Part shown: piece by piece, positions 1 through 5,464 of the stretch
How the letters are laid out: every line of letters begins with the position of its first letter
Position numbering within the stretch: the first letter of the stretch is position 1
Source of the DNA: an uncultured Solirubrobacteraceae bacterium
GTDB lineage: Bacteria > Actinomycetota > Thermoleophilia > Solirubrobacterales > Solirubrobacteraceae
Reading direction: 5' to 3'
Length of the DNA stretch: 5,464 nucleotides
Assembly: GCA_902806215.1 (NCBI GenBank)
Contig: CADCVT010000217.1
Span: forward strand, 1 to 5,464
Notes under the pieces: generated by a model
Seen by the model: only the letters and a program-made list of their open reading frames with translations
Told to the model about the DNA's origin: nothing
The model's database searches: none
Position numbers and translations under genes: made by a program

Positions 1-971
1 AGGTCGGTCGGCTCCGGGCGCAGCTCGAGCGACCCGGCCTCGAGCTTGGAGAGGTCGAGCAGGTCGGTCGCGAGGTTCTTCAGGCGCTCGACCTGGTCGC
101 GCACCTGGGTGAGGAACTCGTCGCGCGTCTCGTCGTCGAGGTCCTCGTCCTGCAGCAGCTCGAGGAAGCCGCCGAGCGAGAAGATCGGCGTGCGCAGCTC
201 GTGCGACGCCGTCGCGATGAAGCGCTTGCGCGCGTTGTCGAGCTCGCCGAGCTGGCGCTGCATGTCGTCCAGCGCGACCGCCAGCTGCCCGAGCTCGTCG
301 GTCGCATCGACGACGAAGCGGCCGCTGAGGTCGCCGGCCGCCACCCGCCGCGCCGTGCGCTCCATGCGCTTGATGCGCCGAGCGAGGCGCTGGGCGAGCA
401 GGAAGCCGGCGGCCAGCGCGAGCACCAGCGCGATCGCGCCGGCGACGAGGATCCGCTCGCGCACCAGCGCGACGTTGCCCTCGACGTCCGACAGCGGCGC
501 CGAGAAGACGATGACGCGCTCGACCGCGTCGCCACGCAGCACCGGCAGGGCGGCCTGGCCGAGCCGGCCCTGCGCGCTGGACTCGGTCCCGGTCGTCACC
601 CGGCGCTGGCGCGCCGCCTCGGTGGCCACCTCGAACTGCAGGTCGGTCGGGGCGAGGATGCCGGTGGAGTCCGCGCGGACCGACGTCTGGACGCCGAGCG
701 AGCCGCGGCTGACCCGCAGGAGCGTGACCCGCTCGCTCGCCCGGTCGCCGGTGCGCGCGACGATCCTGCGCAGCGTGTCGATGTCCGCGTCGCGCGCCTC
801 GATGATCGGATCGGAGTAGCGCCGGGCGTCGGCGGCGAGGCTGTCGAGCTTCTGCTCGCGCAGGTTGCTTTCGAGCGGCGGGGCGACGTAGACGAAGACG
901 AAGCCGACCGCGGCGAGCGTGATGGCGAAGACCAGCAGCGCGAGCCGGGTGCGAAGCGACCGCAGCGCCAT
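1..971 (-). CDS. Membrane sensor histidine kinase, OmpR-system partner (3' end cut by window edge)
   Basis: This is a sensor kinase that should autophosphorylate on His and pass the phosphate to the response regulator encoded just upstream. I translated the minus strand by hand: the frame stays open from ATG 971 to the window edge (323 codons visible). Residues about 10-30 form membrane segment 1 and about 174-193 segment 2. Between them lies an extracytoplasmic region of about 143 residues with no domain I can name; its pattern resembles a PDC/sCache-type sensor. A HAMP linker spans about 194-246. The HisKA dimerisation domain starts near 247, with the H-box ASHELRTP and phospho-acceptor His257. 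The N, G and F boxes of the ATPase domain lie outside the window. The start is one base after the regulator's stop (TGACATG) with no clear Shine-Dalgarno, which suggests translational coupling. The ligand is unknown. Kinase identity is secure; the sensor fold is inferred. Confidence 0.93.
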   Translation of the reverse strand, partial: MALRSLRTRLALLVFAITLAAVGFVFVYVAPPLESNLREQKLDSLAADARRYSDPIIEARDADIDTLRRIVARTGDRASERVTLLRVSRGSLGVQTSVRADSTGILAPTDLQFEVATEAARQRRVTTGTESSAQGRLGQAALPVLRGDAVERVIVFSAPLSDVEGNVALVRERILVAGAIALVLALAAGFLLAQRLARRIKRMERTARRVAAGDLSGRFVVDATDELGQLAVALDDMQRQLGELDNARKRFIATASHELRTPIFSLGGFLELLQDEDLDDETRDEFLTQVRDQVERLKNLATDLLDLSKLEAGSLELRPEPTD

Positions 972-972
972 G

Positions 973-1686
973 TCAGTTGTCGGTGTCGCGGAACCGGTAG
1001 CCCACGCCGCGGACCGTGAAGATGTACTCCGGGTCCTTGGCGTCCTGCTCGAGCTTCTCGCGCAGGTGGCGGATGTGCACGTCGATCGTCCGCGGGTCGC
1101 GGAACGCCGAGTCGCCCCAGATCCGCGTCAGCAGCATCTCGCGCGTGAAGACGCGGCCGGGGTTGCACGCGAGCGCCTTGAGGATCTCGAACTCGACGTA
1201 CGTCGCCTGCACGTCGGCGCCGCGGACCTTGACCGTGCGCTTGGCGAAGTCGATGCGCAGCTGGGCGATCTCGAGCGACTCCTGCTCGCCGCCCTCCTCC
1301 TGCATGCGCGCCTGCCACGTCGAGCGGCGCAGCGACGCCTTCACGCGCGAGCGGAACTCCCGCAGGCTGAACGGCTTGGTGATGTAGTCGTCGGCGCCGA
1401 GCTCGAGCCCGACGACCTTGTCGACCTCCTCGGCGCGCGCGGTGAGCATGATGATCGGGACCGTCGACTTGGCCCGCAGCCGGCGGCACACCTCGAGCCC
1501 GTCGAGCTTGGGCATCATCACGTCGAGCACGACGAGGTCGAAGTCGTCGTCGAACTTCGCGAGCGCGTCGCGGCCGTCGTCGGCGCACACGACCTCGTAG
1601 CCGTCCTTCTGCAGCGGATAGCTCAGAAGCGTCTGGATGGCGCGCTCGTCGTCGACGAGCAGGATGCGGGGGGATCGTTCTGCCAT
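973..1686 (-). CDS. OmpR/PhoB-family DNA-binding response regulator
   Basis: This 237-residue protein is a phosphorylation-controlled transcription factor, the partner of the adjacent histidine kinase. The receiver domain spans about 6-120 and has all the expected residues: acidic pair Asp12-Asp13, phospho-acceptor Asp55 in VLDVMMPKLDG, switch Thr82, and Lys104 in the KPF motif. After a Glu-rich linker (about 129-139), a winged-helix domain covers about 140-233. Its recognition helix is near RTIDVHIRHLREKL (199-212), and it ends in the family signature VRGVGYRF (225-232). Length and domain order are typical of the family. The ATG at 1686 gives the normal N-terminus (MAERSPRILLVDDE), but upstream there is only a GGGG run 11 bases away, so the ribosome-binding site is weak. 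It heads an operon with the kinase and is divergent from the M28-like gene. I cannot assign a specific PhoB, MtrA or PrrA orthologue from sequence alone. Confidence 0.96.
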   Translation of the reverse strand: MAERSPRILLVDDERAIQTLLSYPLQKDGYEVVCADDGRDALAKFDDDFDLVVLDVMMPKLDGLEVCRRLRAKSTVPIIMLTARAEEVDKVVGLELGADDYITKPFSLREFRSRVKASLRRSTWQARMQEEGGEQESLEIAQLRIDFAKRTVKVRGADVQATYVEFEILKALACNPGRVFTREMLLTRIWGDSAFRDPRTIDVHIRHLREKLEQDAKDPEYIFTVRGVGYRFRDTDN

Positions 1687-1721
1687 GGGAAGGTCTGCCC
1701 CATATGGTGACGTAGGACCAG
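1687..1721. promoter_or_regulatory. 35-base divergent intergenic region, probable shared promoter/operator
   Basis: Only 35 bases separate the response-regulator start from the divergent M28-like gene start. The region contains the palindrome CATATG (1701-1706). On the plus strand TATGGT (1703-1708) fits the TAnnnT pattern of a -10 box, which would give a leader of only a few bases. AGGA (1714-1717), four bases before ATG 1722, is the likely ribosome-binding site of the plus-strand gene. No convincing -35 element or PhoB-type direct repeat is visible. Any two promoters must overlap each other or reach into the coding regions. The promoter assignment is inference. Confidence 0.3.
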
Positions 1722-3497
1722 ATGCTCGACAGCAGGCTCTACCGCGCGGCGTTCGTCCCGGTGCTCTTCTCGGTCCTGATCGCGGCGTTCGCGCTGGCCG
1801 AACGGCCCCGGGCGATCGGCACCACGCTGGCCCCCGACGCCTTCGACGGGCGGCGCGCGTTCTCGACCCTGACCGAGCTGCGGCGCACGTTCCCGAACCG
1901 CCGGCCGGGCTCTCCGGGCGACGACGCGCTCGCGCGCCGCGTCGAGCAGGACCTGCGCGCCACGTTCCCGCCCGGCTCGGTGCGCACCGTGCGCCGGGCG
2001 GCCGAGACGATCGACGGCGAGGCGACGCTGACCAGCGTGATCGCCGAGCGGACCGGGCGTGACGTCCGCCGGCTCGTGGTCGTCGCGCAGCGCGACGCGG
2101 CTCAGAGCGAGGAGGCCGCGCGCCTGTCGGGGACCGCGGCGATGCTCGAGCTGGCCCGGCTCTTCGAGGGAAGGGCGCTGCGGCGCACGGTCACGTTCGT
2201 GTCGACGAGCGGCGGGTCGGGCGGGATGGAGGGCGTCCGCGACGCGCTCAGGTCGATCAACGGCCCGACCGACGCGGTGCTCGCGCTCGGCGACCTCGCG
2301 GGCGTCCAGACCCGGCGGCCGATGGTCGTGCCGTGGTCGGAGACGAGCGGGACGGCCCCGGTCCGGCTGCGGCGCACGGTCGAGAACGCGCTGCAGCAGG
2401 AGACCGAGCTCGACCCGGGGTCGCCGCGCGCGCTCGCGCAGCTCGCCCGCCTGGCGGTGCCGATCACGCTGACGCCGCAGGGCGCGGCCGCGGCGCAGGG
2501 GTTCTCCGCGGTGACGCTTCAGGTCAGCGGCGAGCGCGGCCCGGCCGCCGACACCGAGGTCTCGCGCGCGCGGCTCGAGGTGTTCGGGCGCGGCGTGCTG
2601 CGCTCGATCGGCGCGCTCGACAACGGCCCGGACGTCCCGTCGGGCCCGCGGGAGTACCTGCTCGTCCAGCGACGCGTGATGCCGAGCTGGACCGTGCTGA
2701 TGCTCGCCGGGCTGCTGCTGCTGCCCGCGCTGCTCGGCGCGGTCGACGGCCTCGCACGGGTCCGGCGAAAGCGCGAGCCGGTGGCGATCTGGCTGCGCTG
2801 GCTCGCCGCGGCGGCCGCGCCGTTCGTTATCGCGGCGCTCGTCACGCGGCTGCTCGGGCTCGCCGGCGTGGTCCCGTCGCTGGCGGGGACGGTCGACCCC
2901 GAGTCGGTCGCGCCCGACGCCGGCGCGCTCGTCGGCGTCGCGCTGACGCTCGTGCTCGGTTTCGCGCTGCGCGGCCCGGTCGGGCGCGTGCTGGGCGTGC
3001 CGCGGCGCCCACGCGACGGCGGGCCGTACCCCGTCGGCGCGGCGGCCGCGATCGGCATCGTCCTCGCGCTGCTCGCCGTCGGGGTGTGGATCGTCAACCC
3101 GTACACGGCGCTCCTGCTCGCGCCGGCGGTGCACCTGTGGCTGCTGGCGGTCGTGCCCGAGGTGCGGCTGCCGCGGCTGGCGCTCGTGGGGCTCGTGCTG
3201 CTCGGGCTCGTACCGCTCGCGCTGGTCGGGCTCTACTACTCGGCCCAGTTCGGCCTCGACCCGGTCGAGCTCGCCTGGATGGCGCTGCTGCTCGCCGCCG
3301 GCGGCTCCGCCGGGCCGCTCGGGATCCTCGTGTGGAGCCTCGTCCTGGCGTGCGGGATCGGCGCCGCGTCGGTGGCCGTGCGCAAGCGCCGGCGCGCGCA
3401 CCACGACCCCGAGGACGGGCCGGTCACGATCCGCGGGCCGGTGTCCTACGCCGGGCCCGGGAGCCTCGGCGGGACGGAGTCGGCACTCCGAGGCTGA
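1722..3497 (+). CDS. Polytopic membrane protein with degenerate M28-peptidase-like extracytoplasmic domain
   Basis: This 591-residue protein has one N-terminal membrane segment (about 10-26), an extracytoplasmic domain (about 45-300), and about seven C-terminal membrane segments (near 322-343, 357-380, 400-416, 437-457, 460-478, 484-506 and 516-552; the last stretch may be two). A basic tail (RKRRRAHH, 554-561) should be cytosolic. The outer domain follows the M28 zinc-exopeptidase pattern: RRPGSPGDD (60-68), LVVVAQRDA (118-126), LSGTAAMLELARLF (135-148), RTVTFV (155-160) and GDLAGV (190-195). By eye alignment the metal and catalytic residues are mostly gone: His to Gln123, Asp to Ala133, the Glu-Glu pair to Gly165-Ser166, and the last His to about Gly273. 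Only Asp125 and Asp191 seem kept. An in-frame TAG at 1713-1715 makes ATG 1722 the first possible start. It precedes the sortase gene by 28 bases. The CDS is secure; M28 ancestry is likely; function is unknown, perhaps scaffolding or substrate binding rather than proteolysis. Confidence 0.85.
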   Translation: MLDSRLYRAAFVPVLFSVLIAAFALAERPRAIGTTLAPDAFDGRRAFSTLTELRRTFPNRRPGSPGDDALARRVEQDLRATFPPGSVRTVRRAAETIDGEATLTSVIAERTGRDVRRLVVVAQRDAAQSEEAARLSGTAAMLELARLFEGRALRRTVTFVSTSGGSGGMEGVRDALRSINGPTDAVLALGDLAGVQTRRPMVVPWSETSGTAPVRLRRTVENALQQETELDPGSPRALAQLARLAVPITLTPQGAAAAQGFSAVTLQVSGERGPAADTEVSRARLEVFGRGVLRSIGALDNGPDVPSGPREYLLVQRRVMPSWTVLMLAGLLLLPALLGAVDGLARVRRKREPVAIWLRWLAAAAAPFVIAALVTRLLGLAGVVPSLAGTVDPESVAPDAGALVGVALTLVLGFALRGPVGRVLGVPRRPRDGGPYPVGAAAAIGIVLALLAVGVWIVNPYTALLLAPAVHLWLLAVVPEVRLPRLALVGLVLLGLVPLALVGLYYSAQFGLDPVELAWMALLLAAGGSAGPLGILVWSLVLACGIGAASVAVRKRRRAHHDPEDGPVTIRGPVSYAGPGSLGGTESALRG

Positions 3498-3525
3498 AGG
3501 GGCTCGTACGCTCACGTCAGTCGGC

Positions 3526-4209
3526 ATGCGTAAAGCCCTCCGCGCCATCTCCACCGTCCTCATCCTCTCCGGGAGCCTGCTGCTGCTCGACGCCGGGTTG
3601 ACGGTCGCGTGGCAGGAGCCGGTCTCGGCGATCTACGCGCAGATCACGCAGGACCGGCTCGGCGGCGAGCTGCGCGACCTCGAGGACGCCGAGGTCACGC
3701 CGCTCGAGCGCCGCGTGCTGGGCAAGCTCAAGACGAGCGGCAACCGGACCGCCTACCTCGCGCGGTCGCTGAAGCGCAAGCGCAAGGAGGGCCAGGCGGC
3801 CGGCCGCGTGAAGATCCCGTCGATCGGCGTCAACTGGGTCGTCGTCGACGGCACCGGCTCCGGCGCGCTGCGCAACGGCCCGGGCTTTTTCCCGCAGGCG
3901 CCCTGGCCGGGCGCGCGCGGGACGGTGGCGATCGCCGGGCACCGCACGACGTACGCGGCTCCGTTCCGCAACCTCGACCAGCTCGACGGCGGCGAGAGGA
4001 TCGTCGTGGAGATGCCGTACGGCACGTTCACCTACCGCGTCGAGCGCACGCGGATCGTCGCGGCCAACGCGATGTGGGTCATCAAGCGCGTCGGCTACGA
4101 CCGGCTGATCCTCTCGGCATGCCACCCGCTGTACAGCGCGGCCCAGCGCATCGTGACGTTCGCGAAGCTCGTGAAGTCCGAGCCGCGCGGCGCGTCGGCG
4201 ACCGTCTGA
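3526..4209 (+). CDS. Class E-like sortase (cysteine transpeptidase)
   Basis: Sortases cleave a C-terminal sorting motif in exported proteins and join the protein to the cell wall, acting on the outer face of the membrane. This 227-residue protein has an N-terminal membrane anchor (about 8-28), a charged, helix-like linker (about 35-90, with a basic patch KRKRK near 83-87), and a catalytic domain from about 93. All three catalytic residues are present: His139 in AGHRTTY, Cys199 in LILSACHP, and Arg208 in YSAAQRIV. GPGFFP (118-123) and the LDQLDGGERI stretch (150-159) also fit class E/D sortases of actinobacteria, where class E enzymes favour LAxTG-type motifs. The residues before the Cys read LSA rather than the common TTC context. 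ATG 3526 is the only sensible in-frame start. The best purine run (AAGGGG) is over 20 bases upstream, so translation probably depends on coupling or an atypical site. No substrate gene is visible. Class assignment is less sure than the family. Confidence 0.92.
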   Translation: MRKALRAISTVLILSGSLLLLDAGLTVAWQEPVSAIYAQITQDRLGGELRDLEDAEVTPLERRVLGKLKTSGNRTAYLARSLKRKRKEGQAAGRVKIPSIGVNWVVVDGTGSGALRNGPGFFPQAPWPGARGTVAIAGHRTTYAAPFRNLDQLDGGERIVVEMPYGTFTYRVERTRIVAANAMWVIKRVGYDRLILSACHPLYSAAQRIVTFAKLVKSEPRGASATV

Positions 4210-4230
4210 TCGACGGGTCGCACCGCTCGT

Positions 4231-4247
4231 AGGGGGCTCCGCCCCCT
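4231..4247 (+). terminator. GC hairpin after the sortase gene, possible terminator
   Basis: AGGGGGC (4231-4237) and GCCCCCT (4241-4247) form a perfect 7-base-pair stem around a TCC loop, 22 bases after the sortase stop codon. No T-run follows, so it is not a classical intrinsic terminator, but T-poor hairpins of this kind are common at gene ends in high-GC actinobacteria. A competing fold is possible: CTCG (4226-4229) plus GGGG (4232-4235) can pair with CCCC plus CGAG (4253-4260). The rest of 4210-4415 shows no gene or other element that I can support. Confidence 0.45.
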
Positions 4248-4415
4248 CACAACCCCCGAGACTCAGAGTGAAACTGCGTTCTGTGGACGCCTGACCTACC
4301 GGGGCGGCAAGCGCCTGCGCGCGCTTCTGGACGCTTTGCCGAGGCGCCCCCGGCCGTCCGTCCAGACGTGCATGAGGTCGGGCTGGACCTGGGGAACTCG
4401 CTGACGATGCCGTCC

Positions 4416-4420
4416 AGGAG
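4416..4420 (+). promoter_or_regulatory. Shine-Dalgarno AGGAG for the small FlgM-like ORF
   Basis: AGGAG lies seven bases before ATG 4428, the best-placed ribosome-binding site in the window. It decides the start: the other in-frame candidates (GTG 4368, ATG 4407, and ATG 4422, only one base after AGGAG) have no usable spacing. The ten-base palindrome CATGATCATG (4421-4430) covers the spacer and start codon. Confidence 0.5.
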
Positions 4421-4427
4421 CATGATC

Positions 4428-4646
4428 ATGAACGACTTGAAACAGCAGGTTCAGCGCAGCGCCTACCAGGTCGACTGCGGTGCCGTGGCGGAGGCGTTCA
4501 TCGCCCGTCAGAGGCGGTGCTGGTACCCCGCGACGGACCGGATGCCGGAGCCGTCGCGCAGCACGAGCGCCGGTTCGCCGTCGACCACCCGGCCGAACGG
4601 GCGCAGCGCGGGCATGCCCGCCGGGCCGCACGCGCAGAGCTCGTAG
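4428..4646 (+). CDS. Small protein with FlgM-like core, overlapping thiL on the opposite strand
   Basis: The predicted protein is 72 residues. Its first 28 or so residues hold SAYQVDCGAVAEAFIARQ (11-28), which matches the core of the anti-sigma factor FlgM (tyrosine, then VD, then VA.A). In motile bacteria FlgM binds and inhibits the flagellar sigma factor FliA. Here the position after VD is Cys, often Pro or another residue in the family. From about residue 28 the sequence becomes Arg/Ser/Pro-rich and is read entirely antisense to the end of thiL (139 shared bases), so this part is unlikely to be conserved; the family core would naturally end near 4510. The ORF may therefore be a very short FlgM-like protein that has lost its stop, a decayed copy, or a real protein with an unusual tail. 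The strong Shine-Dalgarno supports expression. No flagellar gene is visible, so the FlgM role is unproven. Confidence 0.45.
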   Translation: MNDLKQQVQRSAYQVDCGAVAEAFIARQRRCWYPATDRMPEPSRSTSAGSPSTTRPNGRSAGMPAGPHAQSS

Positions 4647-5464
4647 TCCTCGCCGCCGGCGGCCCCGAGCTCCCACGCCGGCACCCCGAGCTGCACCGCC
4701 ACGGCGGCGACGCCGTCGGCGAGGAGCAGGGTGTCGAGGTCGACCTCGATCCGCACGCCGCTGGCCTTCGCCACGTGCGCGAGGTCGGTCGCGACGCCGT
4801 CGGAGAGGTCGATCATCGCGGTGGCCCCAGCGGCCGCGAGCGATCGGCCCTCCGCGAACCGCGGCACCGGCCGCAGGTACGCGGCGACGAGCGCGTCCGC
4901 GGTCGCCTGGGAGAGCTCGGGGCCGGGTGCGGCCCGGCCGTCGAGGACCGCGAGCCCCGCCGCGCTCGCGCCCAGCGCGCCGGTGCAGCCCACGACATCG
5001 CCGATGCGCGCGCCGTCGCGGTAGACGAGCGCGTCGGCGTCGTCGGACCAGCCCACGACGGTCACGCTGATCGTCAGCGCCGGCGCGGTCGTGACGTCGC
5101 CGCCCGCGATGGCGGTCCCGGTCTCGGCCGCCAGCGCGAACATGCCCTCGGCCAGCTCGAGCGCCGCGGCCCCGCCGAAGCCGCCGGGCGCCCCGAGCGA
5201 CACGTACGCCTCGCCCGCGTCGGCGCCCATCGCGGCCAGGTCCGACAGGGCGCCTGCCATCGCGCGGTGCCCGACGTCGCGTGGCGACGCCTGCCCGAGC
5301 CGGAAGTGGACCCCGTCGACCATCGTGTCGACCGACGTGACCGCGAACGGGGGCGCCCGAAGGACCGCCGCGTTGTCGCCCGACCCGCGCACGAGCCGCT
5401 CGGGCGCCGGGGGCAGCATCCGCTGGAACGCGGCGATGAGGGCGAGCTCGCCGGCCCCGGCGCC
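4508..5464 (-). CDS. thiL: Thiamine-monophosphate kinase ThiL (5' end cut by window edge)
   Basis: ThiL phosphorylates thiamine monophosphate with ATP to give thiamine diphosphate, the active cofactor; it is a cytosolic enzyme. The frame is open to the window edge and 318 residues are visible. The internal ATG at 5419 is not the true start, because the 15 codons before it (GAGAGELALIAAFQR) match the ThiL N-terminal GE..LI motif; the real start should be only a few codons outside. In visible-fragment numbering the family motifs are GSGDNAAVL (27-35), SVDTMVDGVHF (44-54), LSDLAAMGA (73-81), AGGDVTT (120-126), YLRPVPR (196-202), DLSDG (219-223) and GGEDYEL (270-276). They cover the N-terminal AIRS-like domain and the C-terminal AIRS_C domain. 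The metal-binding GDD motif reads GDN here (Asn31). The C-terminal codons overlap the small FlgM-like ORF on the plus strand. The family assignment is very secure. Confidence 0.96.
   Translation of the reverse strand, partial: GAGAGELALIAAFQRMLPPAPERLVRGSGDNAAVLRAPPFAVTSVDTMVDGVHFRLGQASPRDVGHRAMAGALSDLAAMGADAGEAYVSLGAPGGFGGAAALELAEGMFALAAETGTAIAGGDVTTAPALTISVTVVGWSDDADALVYRDGARIGDVVGCTGALGASAAGLAVLDGRAAPGPELSQATADALVAAYLRPVPRFAEGRSLAAAGATAMIDLSDGVATDLAHVAKASGVRIEVDLDTLLLADGVAAVAVQLGVPAWELGAAGGEDYELCACGPAGMPALRPFGRVVDGEPALVLRDGSGIRSVAGYQHRL

Noticed and set aside
1..70. Direct repeat AGGTCGGTCG at 1-10 and 61-70
   Set aside because: It encodes a T-D-L stretch of the kinase in the same codons twice (PTDL and ATDL); similar strings recur across the window through codon bias.
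46..1019. Long plus-strand frames opposite the kinase gene
   Set aside because: They are Arg/Ser- or Asp/Arg-rich mirror frames of the kinase coding strand with no recognisable domain.
596..1588. A 330-codon minus-strand frame across the regulator and kinase genes
   Set aside because: It is a shifted frame of both genes, Arg/Ala-rich; the correct frames carry all the two-component motifs.
1684..1703. Alternative minus-strand start at the CATATG site (ATG 1703) for the response regulator
   Set aside because: It is out of frame with the regulator; ATG 1686 gives the standard receiver N-terminus.
3459..3494. SLGGTE near the C-terminus of the M28-like protein as a sortase sorting signal
   Set aside because: It does not fit LPxTG or LAxTG, no membrane segment follows it, and the basic stretch before it places this tail in the cytosol.
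1623..3563. A 646-codon open frame on the minus strand opposite the M28-like gene
   Set aside because: The product is a low-complexity Arg/Pro/His/Glu-rich string with no motifs, typical of an antisense frame in GC-rich DNA. The plus strand has a clear membrane protein with domain pattern and ribosome-binding site.
5417..5419. ATG 5419 as the start of ThiL
   Set aside because: The 15 codons upstream encode the conserved GE..LI N-terminal motif, so the protein starts beyond the window edge.
1..5464. CRISPR arrays, tRNA or rRNA genes, insertion sequences, attachment sites
   Set aside because: No regularly spaced repeats, tRNA-like cloverleaf, transposase motifs or terminal inverted repeats were seen on either strand.

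Overview
The window is very GC-rich, with G or C at almost every third codon position. It carries an OmpR-type two-component pair, a class E-like sortase and thiL. Its style (GC content, sortase motifs, a short FlgM-like protein) fits a high-GC actinobacterium, perhaps of the Thermoleophilia/Solirubrobacterales. That placement is an inference from style, not from a marker gene.

Layout. Positions 1-1686 (minus strand) hold a response regulator (973-1686) and, one base after its stop codon, a membrane sensor histidine kinase (1-971). The kinase runs off the left edge before its ATP-binding domain. A gap of only 35 bases separates this pair from a divergent plus-strand pair. The first plus-strand gene (1722-3497) encodes a 591-residue membrane protein with an M28-peptidase-like extracytoplasmic domain. 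Most of its zinc-site residues are replaced, so it looks like a pseudoenzyme. Twenty-eight bases downstream is a sortase with intact His-Cys-Arg residues (3526-4209), followed by a GC-rich hairpin (4231-4247). A small plus-strand ORF with a FlgM-like core and a strong Shine-Dalgarno sequence (4428-4646) converges on and overlaps the 3' end of thiL. thiL (4508-5464, minus strand) is thiamine-monophosphate kinase, and its first few codons lie beyond the right edge.

How the parts may work together. The two-component pair senses something at the cell envelope and, given the very tight divergent arrangement, may control the M28-like/sortase pair. The most interesting idea here is that pair. An M28-like pseudo-peptidase with one N-terminal membrane segment and about seven C-terminal ones sits directly upstream of a cysteine transpeptidase. 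Eukaryotic GPI transamidase has the same kind of pairing: GAA1/GPAA1, an M28-like luminal domain with a similar membrane layout, works with the cysteine transamidase GPI8/PIG-K. This is an analogy from sequence and layout, not a demonstrated relationship. thiL belongs to thiamine cofactor synthesis and looks unrelated to the envelope genes.
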